A stretch of 5,068 nucleotides of DNA from Balneolaceae bacterium (GTDB lineage: Bacteria > Bacteroidota > Rhodothermia > Balneolales > Balneolaceae): NCBI GenBank assembly GCA_007127395.1, contig SKZL01000146.1:1-5068 (forward strand), given 5' to 3'. A program made the translations under genes and the position numbers. Positions 1 through 5,005 of the stretch are shown in pieces. Under the pieces are notes generated by a model that saw only the letters and a list, made by a program, of their open reading frames with translations, was not told the DNA's origin and searched no databases. How positions within the stretch are numbered: position 1 is the first letter of the stretch; the number at the start of each line of letters is the position of its first letter.

Positions 1-1
1 A

Positions 2-415
2 GAGACGGTTATCCAACTTGCAGACCTGGCAAGCAGAACCGGTTTAAGAAATGAGGCACTTAATTTTTATGAAGAGTTATATTCATTGAAAAAGGAGAAA
101 AATGACAGTGATTTGTTGAATATTCTGCTCGTTCTTTCCATTGAATTGCTGGATTATGAAAGATCTGTCTTCTATTTCAAGGAGATCTTTGAAGAGTTTC
201 TGCCGGATAAACTATGTGATGAGAAAGCGAGAGATTTAAATGACTTCTTATCCATGTTTATGGTAAATGGATGGTATGACTATCCTTCTGAGGTGTATGA
301 TATGTTATATGAACAGGAGTCTGAAAATGGGGAATACAGAAGACGTCTTATCGTAACCCTATCCAAGACCAACCGATTGGACAGGGCTCGAAAGTTAATC
401 GTACAAAATATATAG
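2..415 (+). CDS. TPR-like helical repeat protein, 3' end only
   Basis: The reading frame is open from position 2 to the TAG at 413-415, giving 137 visible residues with no stop upstream. The gene therefore starts outside the window; the TTG at position 86 is an internal codon and not a convincing start. The visible part appears wholly helical, in paired amphipathic helices of TPR or TPR-like spacing. One example is the segment reading GLRNEALNFYEELYSLKK; another is the C-terminal NRLDRARKLIVQNI. No catalytic motif, signal peptide or membrane segment is visible. Such repeats usually act as protein-binding scaffolds, but I cannot name a partner. It converges on the sigma-54 activator gene with only 9 nt between stop codons and no hairpin terminator in the gap, so transcripts from the two genes probably overlap at their 3' ends. 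A link to motility is suggested only by location. Confidence 0.7.
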   Translation, partial: ETVIQLADLASRTGLRNEALNFYEELYSLKKEKNDSDLLNILLVLSIELLDYERSVFYFKEIFEEFLPDKLCDEKARDLNDFLSMFMVNGWYDYPSEVYDMLYEQESENGEYRRRLIVTLSKTNRLDRARKLIVQNI

Positions 416-424
416 AATGGTTTA

Positions 425-1855
425 CTACTCTTCGTAGTTCTTCAACTTATTTCGTATGGTTCGGTCAGAAATACCCAGGATTTCAGCTGCTTTCTTTTGA
501 TTGCCCCTGGTGTGTTCAAGTGTTCGCCGGATCATTTGAAGTTCCATGTCTTCGATCGACATGAGAGGAAAATCAGTTAATGGAGACTCAGACAGATCTT
601 CATTTTCATCTGTAAAAAGGTTGTTTTGAATATGTTCCAGATTGATTTCAGAACTGTTGTGCGATAGTATTACCCCCCTGTGAATCATGTTATCCAGCTC
701 CCGGACATTGCCCTTCCATTCATGTTGCATGAAAAAGTCCATCAGCTTATTACTGAGTACTTTTGGCTCCATGTTATATCTGTCTGTATAGCGCTTCACA
801 AAATATTCGGCGAGGACCGGGATATCTCCGGGCCTGTTTCTAAGGGGCGGTATTGTAATGGGAAAAACGTTCAAACGGTAGTAAAGATCTTTTCTGAAAT
901 CACCATCAGCAATCGTCTTTCCAATGTTTCGATTTGAGGTAGCAATGATACGCACATCTGCATTAACGGGTTTCTGACTTCCAACACGATAGAACTCTTT
1001 CTCCTGAAGAACCCGTAACAGTTTTGCCTGGACATTAATATCGATTTCAGTAATCTCATCCATCAGCAGAGTTCCACCGTTAGCTGCATCAAACGCACCT
1101 TTTTGATCGGTAATTGCACCGGTAAAAGATCCTTTAAGATGGCCAAAAAGCGTGCTTTCAACCAATTCCGACGGAAGGTTTGCACAATTTATTTTGATAT
1201 ATGGTTTATCAGCACGGTCACTGTTAGCGTGTATCTGATAGGCAAAAACTTCTTTCCCCGTTCCGCTCTCTCCCTGAATCATTACAGGAGCATCATTCTT
1301 AGCGATCATTGGAAGTACATTCATCAACTTCAGTACGTTCGGATCTTCACCAACAAACTTTAACTGCCCGGCCTCATCGTCATCATTGTCGCTCAGGCTT
1401 TTGACAACTTTATTACCATTCCCCTTAATGGTTTTATCCGATTTACTTTTTGAGTCCGGTTTATCACCAAGCACATCATTCAATGAGACATTATCGGCTT
1501 CGAAAAAGCGTTCAACCCTGAGGATAATTTCCTTAGCTTTAAACGGTTTTGTGACGTAATCAAAAGCCCCTTTTCGAAGTGCATTAACTGCGTGATTTAT
1601 ATTTCCGAAACCGGTGATCATGATCACGCCTACACCCGGATACTTCTCTTTTACTTCGGTCAATAATTCATCACCGGTCATCTCATTCATCTTGACATCA
1701 GTAATGATCAGGTCAACCTTGTTGTTCTCAAGAAATTGTAGTGCATCTAATGGTGATTCGAACGGAGAGGTTTTAAAACCGTTCATAGAGAGATGTTCAT
1801 CCAAAAAACCAAGCAACAGCTTGTCATCGTCGACCAATAAAATGTGACCCTTCAT
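425..1855 (-). CDS. NtrC-family sigma-54-dependent response regulator, probable flagellar activator (FlrC/FleR/FlbD-like role)
   Basis: A complete three-domain bacterial enhancer-binding protein of 476 residues. Residues 1-118 are a receiver domain with the acidic pocket D9-D11, phospho-acceptor D53, switch T81 and K103. Residues 121-162 are a hydrophilic linker rich in Lys, Ser and Asp. The AAA+ domain follows: Walker A GESGTGKE (194-201), sigma-54 contact loop GSFTGA (241-246), Walker B GGTLLMDEI (259-267), arginine-finger region FRKDLYYRLNVF (319-330) and sensor II GNVREL (381-386). A Fis-type helix-turn-helix occupies about 443-473. When phosphorylated such proteins oligomerise and use ATP to open sigma-54 promoter complexes. 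The ATG at 1855 starts the receiver directly and has AGGG 8 nt upstream. The adjacent fliS-fliD operon with a sigma-54-type promoter makes a flagellar role likely. No partner histidine kinase is in the window. Unusual residues are Ser in the GAFTGA loop and Leu239 and Thr234 where Glu is usual. Confidence 0.93.
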   Translation of the reverse strand: MKGHILLVDDDKLLLGFLDEHLSMNGFKTSPFESPLDALQFLENNKVDLIITDVKMNEMTGDELLTEVKEKYPGVGVIMITGFGNINHAVNALRKGAFDYVTKPFKAKEIILRVERFFEADNVSLNDVLGDKPDSKSKSDKTIKGNGNKVVKSLSDNDDDEAGQLKFVGEDPNVLKLMNVLPMIAKNDAPVMIQGESGTGKEVFAYQIHANSDRADKPYIKINCANLPSELVESTLFGHLKGSFTGAITDQKGAFDAANGGTLLMDEITEIDINVQAKLLRVLQEKEFYRVGSQKPVNADVRIIATSNRNIGKTIADGDFRKDLYYRLNVFPITIPPLRNRPGDIPVLAEYFVKRYTDRYNMEPKVLSNKLMDFFMQHEWKGNVRELDNMIHRGVILSHNSSEINLEHIQNNLFTDENEDLSESPLTDFPLMSIEDMELQMIRRTLEHTRGNQKKAAEILGISDRTIRNKLKNYEE

Positions 1856-1945
1856 AAAAACGCCCTAATGTTTCATTAATATTCGCAGCTTTGGGGCAGG
1901 CCAAGCCTGAACCTTGATACCCGTATTGATAAGCAGTCAGAATTG

Positions 1946-1958
1946 CCAAACAGTTTGG
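1946..1958. repeat. 13-bp palindrome, possible operator upstream of the activator gene
   Basis: CCAAAC and GTTTGG flank a single central A, a perfect inverted repeat about 90-100 bp upstream of the activator's ATG. A one-base spacer cannot form an RNA hairpin, so a dimeric DNA-binding protein is the more natural reading. Autoregulation by the activator itself is possible. No second copy was noticed in the window. Confidence 0.35.
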
Positions 1959-2084
1959 TTGTAATCTGCCGCTTATTTGCCTCGGGAAGTCATAGTACAG
2001 TATGGTCACATGCCGCTACACAAAAGAGTAACTTAAACAATGGATAGATTAAAATAAAGCAGATTGAATCTTCAGGTGGGCTGT

Positions 2085-2153
2085 ATGTTCCATTCTAATC
2101 CGGTTTTGATTTCAAAACAGTTATATGATCCGGATGCTGCAAAGAATGCCTAA
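2085..2153 (+). CDS. Doubtful 22-residue small ORF
   Basis: An ATG at 2085 opens 22 codons ending at TAA 2151-2153. It is preceded, 5 nt upstream, by AGGTG, the same anti-Shine-Dalgarno-complementary core seen before fliD. The peptide reads MFHSNPVLISKQLYDPDAAK plus Asn-Ala and has no recognisable motif. It lies on the strand opposite to all nearby flagellar genes, in the gap between the flgM-like gene and the activator gene. There is no convincing promoter, and an ORF this short arises often by chance. It could be a real microprotein, a remnant of a lost gene, or nothing. Confidence 0.15.
   Translation: MFHSNPVLISKQLYDPDAAKNA
2103..2118. repeat. Inverted repeat downstream of the flgM-like gene
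   Basis: GTTTTGA and TCAAAAC flank a 2-nt centre (7-bp arms, or 6 bp with a 4-nt loop). It lies about 80-95 nt past the flgM-like stop codon, so it could be the 3' end of the fliS operon transcript. The stem is AT-rich and no T-run follows on either strand, so it is not a standard intrinsic terminator. Confidence 0.3.
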
Positions 2154-2196
2154 ATAGCAGAAAGACCATTGAGTTATTGACTGCGGATCAACCGGA

Positions 2197-2550
2197 TCAA
2201 TCGATAATCTTGTTGGCGATATCACCCCAAACTTCCGGATTATTCAGAAGTTTACCGATTTCAGTATTGGCCGCTGCGTCGGGTGAAGCTGCTTTTGCAT
2301 TTTCAAATTCCACAAGCTTTGCCTTAATGGATTTCAACTTTTCGAAAGAACTTTGATTAAGTTTGTCAAGTTCAATTCTGGCAAATTGCTCTTCACTTTT
2401 TGCAGATCTCTGGCTATCAATGGTAACCTTATCAGAAATGGTCTCTTTCCCCTTACCGGCAGATACGGCATCACTTTTCTCATTCGAAGCGGCCGCTTTC
2501 GACTCACTGATGTGGTTTTTTATGAGTTTTGATATGTTATTGATATCCAT
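2197..2550 (-). CDS. flgM: FlgM-like protein, probable anti-sigma-28 factor
   Basis: A 117-residue hydrophilic protein without membrane segment or signal peptide. The first 35 residues are polar and Ala/Ser/Lys-rich, as expected of the disordered N-terminal half of FlgM. The motif SDKVTID at 39-45 resembles the (S/G)DKVSLS segment common in FlgM proteins, and a helical C-terminal part runs from about 52 to 117, ending IANKIID. FlgM binds sigma-28 (FliA) through C-terminal helices and is exported when the hook is complete, releasing late flagellar genes. Here it is the last gene of fliS-fliD-fliT, starting 5 nt after the previous stop, so it is probably translationally coupled. It is somewhat longer than the usual 90-100 residues, and the sigma-binding helices are divergent. 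A different small export-linked flagellar protein is the main alternative; the symbol is provisional. Confidence 0.55.
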   Translation of the reverse strand: MDINNISKLIKNHISESKAAASNEKSDAVSAGKGKETISDKVTIDSQRSAKSEEQFARIELDKLNQSSFEKLKSIKAKLVEFENAKAASPDAAANTEIGKLLNNPEVWGDIANKIID

Positions 2551-2555
2551 AATAT

Positions 2556-2933
2556 TTATTTCTCTGTTAGATAATACGAAGTATCAGGGTTTTTTAAAAG
2601 ATGATATCCATCTTCAGCTTTACGTTTTTTGGTGGCATTGGCCAGGTTTTCCTTCTTTTGTGCCAGGATCGACTTCATTGTTCTGTCGATGGCACTATTC
2701 AAGTTCACAAATTCTTCAAACAGCATTTCAGCATCAGAACATTGATGTAACGGCAGGAAATCGAGCTGATTGCTCTCCAGTAACTTCTCCAGTATATCTA
2801 TATGCTCCTGCCGCATATCCATGCATTGATCCACAAAGTCAAGTGAAGGTTCTTCCATACCAACTTCACTCAAAATTCTTTTACTGTGCAGATTAATAAT
2901 TTCAAGATGTTTGGTGAGTGTGTTCATAGCCAT
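2556..2933 (-). CDS. fliT: FliT-like flagellar chaperone (probable FliD chaperone)
   Basis: A 125-residue, apparently all-helical, charged protein. Two features match the FliT family: helical hairpins with a central LNSAIDRTMKSILAQKKENL segment (78-97), and a short Lys-rich linker leading to a tyrosine-rich tail (residues 110-125, ending SYYLTEK). Firmicute-type FliT proteins end similarly in a Tyr-containing, Lys-terminated tail. FliT binds FliD in the cytoplasm, prevents early assembly and helps deliver it to the export gate. Placement immediately after fliD (3-nt gap) is the classic fliS-fliD-fliT order and is strong support. The start could be the ATG at 2933 or the ATG two codons later at 2927; neither has a strong Shine-Dalgarno site, which suggests coupling to fliD termination. 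A third ATG at 2937 overlaps the fliD stop but is in a frame that closes after 11 codons. FlgN, a related chaperone for hook-filament junction proteins, is the alternative. Confidence 0.65.
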   Translation of the reverse strand: MAMNTLTKHLEIINLHSKRILSEVGMEEPSLDFVDQCMDMRQEHIDILEKLLESNQLDFLPLHQCSDAEMLFEEFVNLNSAIDRTMKSILAQKKENLANATKKRKAEDGYHLLKNPDTSYYLTEK

Positions 2934-2936
2934 TCA

Positions 2937-4343
2937 TTAAAACCCAACTCTTTGACGAAAACTCATTACCTGCGCAAATTGTGCTTCTCCCCGGGCAATG
3001 ACTTGATTCAGATTGTTGAAAATTTTTCTTTGTTCTACTTCATATCTTTCCAGGTATCGATCTTGAGCAGCAATTCGCCGATCTAATCGGTCAATACGCT
3101 GTTCAAATCCTGATTCTATCGATGATAATATTCCGGTATCTCTTTTGATGTAAGCTTCCGCCTGATCTTTCATTAAAGAGACAATGGAGTTTTCATGTGT
3201 AAAAAATGATGTTACCGCGTTTGGATCCTCAGTAAGCTGATCTGTCAACATCTCGTCATTTTCAATATACATGGTTCCATCTTTGCGAAAGCTGATACCC
3301 ATATCAGAGAGCCGTGCAATCTCACCTTCTCCCACGTCATTTATCGGCGATAAACCGGTTTGTCTTAAATTTATTGTAAGATTGCGTATGGCCCGGACAT
3401 CCTGAAGAGCCCCTCTTCTGTCGTTTTCAGTATCCAAAAATGTACGATCACGAATCGTTTTATTGAGGTTGTTGTAGGCATTGATGAAACCATTAATATT
3501 TGATTTTGCCTTATTAACATCCCGGCTGATACTCATTCTGACAGAATCTTCACTTTTCTTCATCAATTGAAAAGAGAGGCCTTCAATAGCGTCATCCACA
3601 CTGTTCTGGCTACGCTCAAAAGCTATACCATCAATCACAAAAGAAGCGTTTAACTCCTCCTCGGGCGTTGCTCTTGTCATGTTAGCTGCAAGATCAGCTA
3701 AAAAACCGGTAGCGCCATTAAACTGAATTCTGTTTTCGAATCCGGTTTCCAGGCTTTGGATAGAGAATTGTACATTGTCACCGCTGGTGTTGAAACGGTT
3801 TGCCCTGGCAAGATCTCCGAACAGATCATTAATTTCAGCTGAAAAAGATTTCAGTATTTCGTCGTTTGTTTTCTGATGAACAATACCTTCATCATCTTCA
3901 TATGTGGTTTCAACTGTGATCACTTCTGTTTGATCTCCAATCGTAATCTCAATCGAACCATCTCCCAAAGCATGAAGATCTGAGCCGCTTCCATTTAAAA
4001 CTTGTGATATCAGCAGATCGTTAGATGCAAGCCGGTTAACAGTAATATCATAGTTACCGGGTTTTTTAATGCCATCCGTTGAAGTAATTCTAACAATATC
4101 TCTGTCTGAAGTGCTGCCGGAGAGGGGTTGAAAAGCTCTGTTTTTGGTATCCTGTAACTCTTCTATTTTACTGACAAACTGTGAAATAGAAGAGCTAACC
4201 TGTCCCAGAGCAGTTTTTTTCTCATTTTGAGTGCTCTTTTGTGATTGCAGCAACATTTTGGTCCTGCTCTCTATCTGAACCAGCTGCTGGACAAAGCGCT
4301 CATAAGGATTATTTTGCTGAAATATATTACTTACACCACTCAT
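2937..4343 (-). CDS. fliD: Flagellar filament cap protein FliD (HAP2)
   Basis: A 468-residue protein matching FliD across its length. The N-terminal domain has a coiled-coil (about 10-65) and the beta-strand motif GNYDITVNRLA (96-106). The diagnostic C-terminal-domain signature FVIDGIAFERSQNSVDDAIE runs from 235, followed by GALQDVRAIRNL (311-322) and LSDMGISFRKDGTMYI (345-360). A second coiled-coil occupies about 405-455. FliD forms the cap at the distal filament tip, folding flagellin as it emerges; in many bacteria it also contacts surfaces. No signal peptide is present, as expected for a type III flagellar export substrate. The ATG at 4343 follows a strong GAGGTGA site. The final 12 residues, ending SFRQRVGF, differ from the usual Ser/Gln-rich FliD tail. 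It is the second gene of the operon, 57 nt after fliS, and its stop is 3 nt before the FliT-like gene. Confidence 0.93.
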   Translation of the reverse strand: MSGVSNIFQQNNPYERFVQQLVQIESRTKMLLQSQKSTQNEKKTALGQVSSSISQFVSKIEELQDTKNRAFQPLSGSTSDRDIVRITSTDGIKKPGNYDITVNRLASNDLLISQVLNGSGSDLHALGDGSIEITIGDQTEVITVETTYEDDEGIVHQKTNDEILKSFSAEINDLFGDLARANRFNTSGDNVQFSIQSLETGFENRIQFNGATGFLADLAANMTRATPEEELNASFVIDGIAFERSQNSVDDAIEGLSFQLMKKSEDSVRMSISRDVNKAKSNINGFINAYNNLNKTIRDRTFLDTENDRRGALQDVRAIRNLTINLRQTGLSPINDVGEGEIARLSDMGISFRKDGTMYIENDEMLTDQLTEDPNAVTSFFTHENSIVSLMKDQAEAYIKRDTGILSSIESGFEQRIDRLDRRIAAQDRYLERYEVEQRKIFNNLNQVIARGEAQFAQVMSFRQRVGF

Positions 4344-4347
4344 AAAG

Positions 4348-4355
4348 TCACCTCA
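4348..4355 (-). promoter_or_regulatory. Strong Shine-Dalgarno site of fliD
   Basis: On the minus strand this reads TGAGGTGA, 4 nt before the ATG at 4343. Seven consecutive bases (GAGGTGA) can pair with the usual 16S 3' end. The fliS start has no such site, and the FliT-like and FlgM-like starts have only weak ones, so fliD may be translated more strongly than its neighbours. The site also decides the fliD start. Confidence 0.75.
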
Positions 4356-4400
4356 GATATTGTGATGACGATGAAATATAGTATGTGGGCATGTGATCCA

Positions 4401-4715
4401 TCAGACAGTCTGTTTTTCTGCTCGATTTGCAATTTCTTCCCAACTGCTTCTTAAAGGCTCCAGTACTTCCCTGATCTCTTCGAATTTCTGTTTTCTTGCG
4501 AGATCCTGGCAATATTGATAGAGTGAAAAAAGTTGCTCAGATGGCTCATAATCAAAATTTAAGCCATGTATAAGAGCGGAAAGCAGATCCCGGACCTTCT
4601 TTTCATCTTCTCTGTATGTAGCCTGAATCGTCAGATCATACATTTTAATCACCAGCTGAAGCGGAGATGCCGATTTTACCGATTGTGTTTGATATGCAAG
4701 TTGCGGATTCCTCAT
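4401..4715 (-). CDS. fliS: Compact FliS flagellin export chaperone
   Basis: A 104-residue protein with the FliS N-terminal signature AYQTQSVKSASPLQLVIKMYD (7-27) and a C-terminal block LFSLYQYCQDLARKQKFEE (62-80), followed by the terminal helix ending SSWEEI. FliS binds the C-terminal tail of flagellin in the cytoplasm, keeps it from polymerising and passes it to FlhA. Typical FliS is about 120-135 residues. This one appears to lack roughly 15-20 residues in the middle, where the second helix usually carries the A..AI...G..E..N pattern, so the four-helix bundle should be shorter. The ATG at 4715 has no obvious Shine-Dalgarno sequence, but the signature begins within 7 residues, and the only other nearby upstream ATG I examined (4750) runs into a stop after four codons. 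It heads the fliS-fliD-fliT-flgM unit and lies downstream of sigma-54 and sigma-28-like promoter elements. Confidence 0.85.
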   Translation of the reverse strand: MRNPQLAYQTQSVKSASPLQLVIKMYDLTIQATYREDEKKVRDLLSALIHGLNFDYEPSEQLFSLYQYCQDLARKQKFEEIREVLEPLRSSWEEIANRAEKQTV

Positions 4716-4754
4716 AATAAGTCTGAATAATAGAGTTATCGAATTATCATACCT

Positions 4755-4783
4755 CTTATCGGCACTTTTTAGTGAACGATAAG
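4755..4783. repeat. Long imperfect inverted repeat in the fliS leader
   Basis: CTTATCG (4755-4761) pairs with CGATAAG (4777-4783), and inside it CACT (4763-4766) pairs with AGTG (4771-4774), closing on a 4-nt loop. That gives 11 base pairs interrupted only by a 1-by-2 internal loop. In a transcript from the upstream sigma-54 start this would be a leader hairpin with an AAAA loop. No T-run follows directly on either strand, so it is not a standard terminator. It may instead be a protein-binding dyad. Confidence 0.65.
4756..4782 (-). promoter_or_regulatory. Sigma-28 (FliA)-like promoter candidate for fliS
   Basis: On the minus strand the octamer GCCGATAA (4763 to 4756) equals the enterobacterial sigma-28 -10 consensus. 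The predicted start, about position 4749, would give a 34-nt leader to fliS. At the correct 11-nt spacing the -35 octamer is TTATCGTT, only about half matching TAAAGTTT. The octamer is also one arm of an inverted repeat, so the match could reflect a dyad rather than a promoter. A FlgM-like gene in the operon makes sigma-28 control plausible. Confidence 0.45.
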
Positions 4784-4833
4784 CGTATTGAATTAGATTT
4801 TTTTAATCATTTAAAGGTAAAATGTAATTACCA

Positions 4834-4857
4834 TTCATAAGGTTTAAGAATTATGAA
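4834..4857. repeat. Dyad spanning the predicted sigma-54 start site
   Basis: TTCATAA (4834-4840) and TTATGAA (4851-4857) are perfect inverted arms with a 10-nt spacer. The dyad abuts the -12 box and its centre falls at the predicted transcription start near 4846. It could be an operator, but 7-bp arms arise fairly easily in AT-rich DNA. Confidence 0.3.
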
Positions 4858-4872
4858 GCAAATCATATGCCA
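4857..4872 (-). promoter_or_regulatory. Sigma-54 (RpoN) -24/-12 promoter upstream of fliS
   Basis: On the minus strand this reads TGGCAT-ATGAT-TTGCT, against the consensus TGGCAC-N5-TTGCW. Only the last base of the -24 box differs, and the invariant GG and GC doublets have the required 10-nt spacing. The predicted start is near 4846, giving a leader of about 131 nt to fliS. Sigma-54 promoters need an enhancer-binding ATPase, and one is encoded at 425-1855. This is the best-supported regulatory element in the window. Confidence 0.8.
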
Positions 4873-4985
4873 AGAGATGATTTATTTTGGAAAAGATAGG
4901 CCATTCTCATCAATCAAAAACATGAGTAGAAACTCACATCTAAATCAGCTTTAATATAATCGTATCTGGCGTAAATATGGGCTCA

Positions 4986-5005
4986 AGTTAACAGGTGCGT
5001 TAACT
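4986..5005. promoter_or_regulatory. GTTAAC dyad, candidate activator-binding site
   Basis: AGTTAAC (4986-4992) and GTTAACT (4999-5005) are perfect inverted arms separated by 6 nt, so their centres are 13 bp apart. Relative to the predicted sigma-54 start at 4846 the site lies at about -140 to -159, a typical position for an enhancer-binding protein. Assignment to the activator at 425-1855 is inference. It could also serve a gene to the right of the window. Confidence 0.4.

Larger units (their letters stand above)
1856..2196. other. Non-coding gap between flgM-like gene and the activator gene
   Basis: These 341 nt separate the end of the minus-strand flagellar operon from the activator gene. 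No protein-like ORF of normal length is present. The gap should hold the activator's promoter unless that gene is read through from fliS, but I find no clear -35/-10 pair. One GG/GC pair with sigma-54 spacing exists on the minus strand at 1968-1981 but matches the consensus poorly. The gap does contain a 13-bp palindrome (1946-1958), a second inverted repeat (2103-2118), a small CAGGC/GCCTG hairpin (1897-1909), two direct TTGATA copies (1914 and 1926) and an 8-bp direct repeat CGGATCAA at 2184 and 2193 overlapping the flgM-like stop codon. Confidence 0.7.

Noticed and set aside
86..415. TTG at 86 as the start of the first gene
   Set aside because: The frame is open back to position 2 and the upstream residues continue the same helical repeat pattern, so the gene begins outside the window.
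1968..1981. Possible sigma-54 promoter upstream of the activator gene (minus strand GGCAA-N5-CGGC)
   Set aside because: GG and GC have the right spacing, but the -12 half is CGGC rather than TTGC and the -24 half starts with A. The match is too weak to call.
1824..2009. 61-residue minus-strand ORF over the activator start
   Set aside because: It overlaps the start of the activator's receiver domain in another frame, has no recognisable motif and ends within the real gene.
2138..2150. GGCATTCTTTGC on the minus strand, resembling a -24/-12 pair
   Set aside because: Only 8 nt separate the GG and GC doublets; sigma-54 requires 10.
2489..2496. GCGGCCGC (NotI site) within a longer palindrome
   Set aside because: It is explained by consecutive Ala codons in the FlgM-like protein; nothing else suggests a cloning scar.
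2363..2896. 177-residue plus-strand ORF
   Set aside because: It lies antisense to the FliT-like and FlgM-like genes, with an irregular Ser/Phe/Trp-rich composition and no domain. It is a shadow of the real genes.
4402..4412. CAGAC-A-GTCTG followed by TTTTT, looking like a terminator
   Set aside because: The one-base centre leaves at most a three-pair stem, the T-run is on the antisense strand, and the palindrome overlaps the last codons of fliS.
4967..4982. Plus-strand TGGCGT...GGGCT resembling sigma-54
   Set aside because: Spacing between doublets is 11 nt and the -12 half lacks TT.
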